A stretch of DNA of 64,000 bases from CAWIJJ01 sp963836425 (GTDB taxonomy: Bacteria; Acidobacteriota; Terriglobia; Bryobacterales; Bryobacteraceae): positions 62,001 to 126,000 of the forward strand of contig CAWIJJ010000006.1 in NCBI GenBank assembly GCA_963836425.1. The letters are read 5' to 3'. How positions within the stretch are numbered: position 1 is the first letter of the stretch; each line of letters opens with the position of its first letter. The position numbers and the translations under genes are program-made. Positions 61,178 through 64,000 of this stretch are shown one piece after another. Below the pieces are notes generated by a model that did no database searches, was not told the DNA's origin, and saw only the letters and a program-made list of their open reading frames with translations.

Positions 61178-62416
61178 CTAGCGCCTGCCGCGGCGCGGCT
61201 CATCGGGTCGCTGCACCCACACGACGCGGAGTTCCTCCTCGGAATCGATTTTCCATTCACGCCCCAAACGCGCGAAGCGGAGCCGCTCCTCCTCTTCCCC
61301 CGCGAAAACGCGCGGGCCGCGGGTCTGCCAGTGCTTCAGGAACGTGGCCGTCGCGCGGCCCTCGCCGTCAGGGCTGATACTGACATTTGACAGTCGCAGG
61401 ATGGCAGGCCGGCCGTACCGCGAAATGGAATCGGCAACCACGCGGCGGACTTCCGCGGTGGTGACATTGCGCTGCTGGAAATATTGCGTCACGAGCGGCG
61501 CGTAATACGCAGCTATGGTATCGGGGTCTCCGCTGGTCATGGCTTCCGCCCAACTGTCCAGCGTGCCCCGGACCGTGTCCAACGCGGGAATGGGTTCGCG
61601 GGCCGCCGCCGCAGGCGCGGTTGGAGCCGGCGCGGCAGCCTCGGGTACGCCGGGCAGGGACTGCCGGGGCGGGGGAGCAGGCGGATCTACGGAGCCGTAT
61701 CCGAGCAGCCCGGCGCCCACGGTTGCGAGAACAACTACCATGGGCCAAATCCACGGACGCGATAGTGGGGCCGCTTCCGGGCGCGGGTGGCGGGAGGCGC
61801 CGAGGGAGGCGAACATCTCGCGCGACGGCGGCGGCGCCGCCGGAAGGGGCGGCGTGGGGGGCGGAGGCGGCGGTTCCGGAGTGGACTGTTCGACGGCCTT
61901 CAACGGTATTCCGAAGGGTGCCTGAAAGGGGAACGGCATCGTGGACGCGGCACTTTCCGAGTCCTTCGAGGAAAACTGCAGTTCCGCCTCGAGGCCGCCG
62001 GAAGCTACGCCGCGCAACACGAGCACCAGGCAGTCGGCACCCGGCAGGAGACGCTCGAACCAGCCCCGGTCCTCCGTATCCTGGTTGGAACCCAGGCTGA
62101 TGCGGCTGCGATACAGGCCGACGATTTCACCGGAGCGTTCGCGTTGCGTGCGAAACCACTCCACCGATTCCTGGAACTGTCGCAGATCCTCGCCGGAGAG
62201 GACGTAAGCCGGCCCGAAACGGTGTTCGGACGGCACGGGCTCGAAATCATCGATCAGGATTTCGCGGGCGGTGAAGCGGCCCAGCAGGATGCCGCCGGTC
62301 TCTTCGGGGCCGCCCGGCGCTGCCAGCGCTCCGCTCACCTCGGCCTCGATGCCTCGCATCACGCGGGATTCAAATTTCACCAGGGGTCCGCGGTTTTCCG
62401 CCGCCATCTGGTTCAC
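61178..62416 (-). CDS. Membrane protein with degenerate JAMM-like domain and SnoaL-like tail
   Basis: A 412-aa protein: an N-terminal domain (residues about 12-150) with ETGGILLGRF, FEPVPSEHRFGPAYVLS and IVGLYRSRISLG; a Pro-rich stretch with six prolines in a row; one membrane helix at about 222-243; an Ala/Pro linker; and a C-terminal domain of about 120 residues like SnoaL/DUF4440 (LDSWAEAMTSGDPDTIAAYYAPLVTQYF). The N-domain is homologous to that of the adjacent gene, which it overlaps by four bases. The JAMM metal residues are not conserved here. Confidence 0.8.
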   Translation of the reverse strand: MNQMAAENRGPLVKFESRVMRGIEAEVSGALAAPGGPEETGGILLGRFTAREILIDDFEPVPSEHRFGPAYVLSGEDLRQFQESVEWFRTQRERSGEIVGLYRSRISLGSNQDTEDRGWFERLLPGADCLVLVLRGVASGGLEAELQFSSKDSESAASTMPFPFQAPFGIPLKAVEQSTPEPPPPPPTPPLPAAPPPSREMFASLGASRHPRPEAAPLSRPWIWPMVVVLATVGAGLLGYGSVDPPAPPPRQSLPGVPEAAAPAPTAPAAAAREPIPALDTVRGTLDSWAEAMTSGDPDTIAAYYAPLVTQYFQQRNVTTAEVRRVVADSISRYGRPAILRLSNVSISPDGEGRATATFLKHWQTRGPRVFAGEEEERLRFARLGREWKIDSEEELRVVWVQRPDEPRRGRR

Positions 62417-63516
62417 CGGTTCGCCGGAGAGGGAACGGCCTGGCCGCCTACCGGGGAATATAGATCGAGACGGGCGCTAACTTGCGAATCCGTGGGGACA
62501 TAGCGGTAGCTGCCGGCTTTCAGATCGGATAGCGAGAGCCACACCTGCACGTCGGATTCGCCGTCATGCACCGTAAGGCGGCCGAGCTGTGCGCGCTGCA
62601 CGGGGCCGCTCTCCGGATCCCAATCGAACTCGAGGTAGCGTCCGGACGGGCGGCTTCGCAGAGCGATGTCGCCGGTGGAGGCGGCTCCCCGCGGCGTGGA
62701 GGAGTCGGCGGGAGCAGTGGCGACGACGGGTTCGGCCGCCGCCGCTGCACTGTGGTACCGGCTGAATGCCAGTTCGCGACCAAAATAGAACGCGGCGAGG
62801 GGCAGTGCTACGGCCAGGAACCCGAGGGCAAGCGGACGCAGCCCGAATCCGGCCTCAACCAGCGGTGCTGCTGCCGGGTGGGGCGGTTTTGACACACCGT
62901 GAGGCGCCGTGGACCTAACCCGCCGCTCGATCGGGGGCACGACGGGCGGCTTGGACGGACTGGCTTCCGCCGGAGCGCCGGATTCATCCAAAGAGAATTC
63001 CTTGTAGCTGACGTGGCGGCGAATGTCGCCATCCTCCCAGATGAAGACGGCACCCTTGGGGCCCTGCGCGGCCTCGCCGGAGAGCAGGAAGAAGATGGAA
63101 CCCGGGTGGTTGAACTCCCCCTGGAACAGTTCGAAGTCGCGCTGGTCCATGTAGAGGCCGCGGCGCTCATGACTCCGGAAGAGGCCGACAGGCTGAAGCC
63201 GGCGGCGGCGAAGATGTTGAATCCTGCGGGAAAAGTGGCGGCGGTCGCGCGGGGTGAGCACATACTGGTCGCCGAAACGGTGCTCGATGGGAAAACGCTC
63301 CCAGTCCTCAACTACGGTGTGCCACGAACCGGAATCTTCCTCCATGGTGCCGAGGAGGATGCCGCCGAATTCGAGACGGACGGGCTGGGAATCGCTTTCG
63401 AGCTTGCGCCGGAGCGCGGCAAGAACCCCGGTTGAAAACTCCACCGTGGGGCTTTTGCCCTCCACGCGCCAAAGAAAACGGGAAGCCTCGTTGCTGCGGA
63501 TAAGCTGGGGAATCAC
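62413..63516 (-). CDS. Membrane protein with JAMM-like N-terminal domain
   Basis: A 367-aa protein with an N-terminal domain (about 20-165) containing FGGILLGTMEED, WERFPIEHRFGDQYVLTP and VGLFRSHERRGLYMDQRDFELF; a linker; a membrane helix at about 228-248; and a C-terminal beta-rich domain (SGRYLEFDWDPESGPVQRAQLGRLTVHDG). The SH...D arrangement partly recalls the JAMM (EHSHP..S..D) motif of Mov34/MPN proteases but lacks the first His. Tandem paralogue of the following gene. Confidence 0.78.
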   Translation of the reverse strand: MIPQLIRSNEASRFLWRVEGKSPTVEFSTGVLAALRRKLESDSQPVRLEFGGILLGTMEEDSGSWHTVVEDWERFPIEHRFGDQYVLTPRDRRHFSRRIQHLRRRRLQPVGLFRSHERRGLYMDQRDFELFQGEFNHPGSIFFLLSGEAAQGPKGAVFIWEDGDIRRHVSYKEFSLDESGAPAEASPSKPPVVPPIERRVRSTAPHGVSKPPHPAAAPLVEAGFGLRPLALGFLAVALPLAAFYFGRELAFSRYHSAAAAAEPVVATAPADSSTPRGAASTGDIALRSRPSGRYLEFDWDPESGPVQRAQLGRLTVHDGESDVQVWLSLSDLKAGSYRYVPTDSQVSARLDLYSPVGGQAVPSPANR

Positions 63517-63641
63517 AGTATTTGGCCTTAGGGACGCGCAATCGACTTATGCCGTTTCGATGCCACTGTGATGGTTCGCACGGCCGGGGCGCGTGCGGCT
63601 GCGCGGGGTGACAGAAGAGGCGCCGAGGTTATAATTGTGAG

Positions 63642-64000
63642 TTGCCCGAACTGCGTAAGGATCCCGTGACGAGGCGGTGGGTAATCATCGCCACGGACCG
63701 CGCCAAGCGTCCGTCAGACTTCATCAGGCAACCAGTGGCGCCCCCGGCACCCGGTTGCATCTGCCCGTTCGACTACGGGAACGAGCACAAAACGCCGCCG
63801 GAGGTGCTGTCTTACCGGAACAGCGGCTACCGGGACCAGCCGGGATGGCGGGTGCGGGTCGTGCCTAACAAGTTTCCGGTTCTCGGCATCGAAGGCGACC
63901 TGTCACGGCAGGGCGAGGGCATGTACGACAAGATGAACGGCATTGGCGCTCACGAGATCATCATCGAGACGCCCGACCACAATGCGACGCTGGCGGACCT
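63642..64000 (+). CDS. galT: Galactose-1-phosphate uridylyltransferase, 3' truncated
   Basis: The first about 119 residues: PELRKDPVTRRWVIIATDRAKRPSDF, CICPFDYGNEHKTPPEV, WRVRVVPNKFPVL and GAHEIIIETPDHN match GalT family I. TTG 63642 is the only start in frame ahead of the conserved block. The zinc motif, normally CPFCxGNE, reads CPFDYGNE here, so the second Cys is Asp. The gene continues past the right edge. Confidence 0.85.
   Translation, partial: MPELRKDPVTRRWVIIATDRAKRPSDFIRQPVAPPAPGCICPFDYGNEHKTPPEVLSYRNSGYRDQPGWRVRVVPNKFPVLGIEGDLSRQGEGMYDKMNGIGAHEIIIETPDHNATLAD

Noticed and set aside
1..64000. CRISPR array, tRNA/rRNA genes, insertion sequences, prophage
   Set aside because: No regularly spaced repeats, no cloverleaf or rRNA sequence, and no transposase, integrase or phage genes were seen.

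Overview
The window is high-GC, densely packed bacterial chromosome that reads as Acidobacteriota, most likely the Bryobacterales/Solibacter branch. This rests on an 808-aa ADOP-type (acidobacterial duplicated orphan permease) MacB-like gene, a high-affinity group 1h [NiFe] hydrogenase cluster, TreY/TreZ trehalose genes and many secreted proteins with Ala-rich signal peptides. The taxonomy is inferred from gene content; there is no rRNA, tRNA, CRISPR array or insertion sequence in the window.

Layout. 1-4.7 kb: a truncated His-rich membrane protein, a BrkB/YihY membrane protein, an AtzG-like small protein coupled to an amidase, then purE and a bactofilin on the minus strand. 4.8-9.5 kb: phenylalanine hydroxylase, a decayed stretch, and the three-gene proton-translocating transhydrogenase (pntAA-pntAB-pntB). 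9.6-21.2 kb: one tightly overlapping 15-gene minus-strand operon for a group 1h [NiFe] hydrogenase: small and large subunits, the accessory set (NifU-like, DUF5947, DUF6084, an uncharacterised 396-aa protein, a 36-aa DUF6893-like micro-protein), endopeptidase, hypC-D-E, a double SIS-domain gene (frameshifted), hypA-B, and a PsiE-like membrane protein. hypF is not here.

21.6-33.8 kb: a peptide and amino-acid region. An APC permease, an exported M24 Xaa-Pro-type peptidase and an S9 dipeptidyl-peptidase (frameshifted) run on the plus strand; after a duplicated cupin start and a LolA-LolA-methyltransferase fusion comes a minus-strand trans-4-hydroxyproline catabolic operon (DapA-like deaminase, epimerase, three-part FAD/[2Fe-2S] D-hydroxyproline dehydrogenase). 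Together they suggest use of proline- or hydroxyproline-rich peptides.

33.8-46.6 kb: a second BrkB protein, treZ, an OmpA-like protein, a YwaF-like membrane protein, a RodZ-type HTH protein, treY, an orphan HlyD adaptor, a NarL-type response regulator/kinase pair and a mannosyl-3-phosphoglycerate phosphatase-like HAD enzyme. 46.6-55 kb: an OmpA protein, an esterase remnant, a YopT-type (C58) protease-like protein in lower-GC DNA, a HExxH protein, a Gfo/Idh/MocA oxidoreductase, a SurA-like lipoprotein, an exported methyltransferase with a VWA-like secreted protein, and a molybdopterin oxidoreductase. 55-64 kb: the ADOP permease, a peroxiredoxin whose active-site codon is an in-frame UGA followed by a SECIS-like hairpin (probable selenoprotein), a zinc-ribbon protein, a PpiC-type foldase, ClpS, a cysteine desulfurase, two tandem membrane proteins with a degenerate JAMM-like domain, and the start of galT.

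Three otherwise intact genes each carry a single extra base in a G/C triplet run, which may mean sequence error rather than real gene death.
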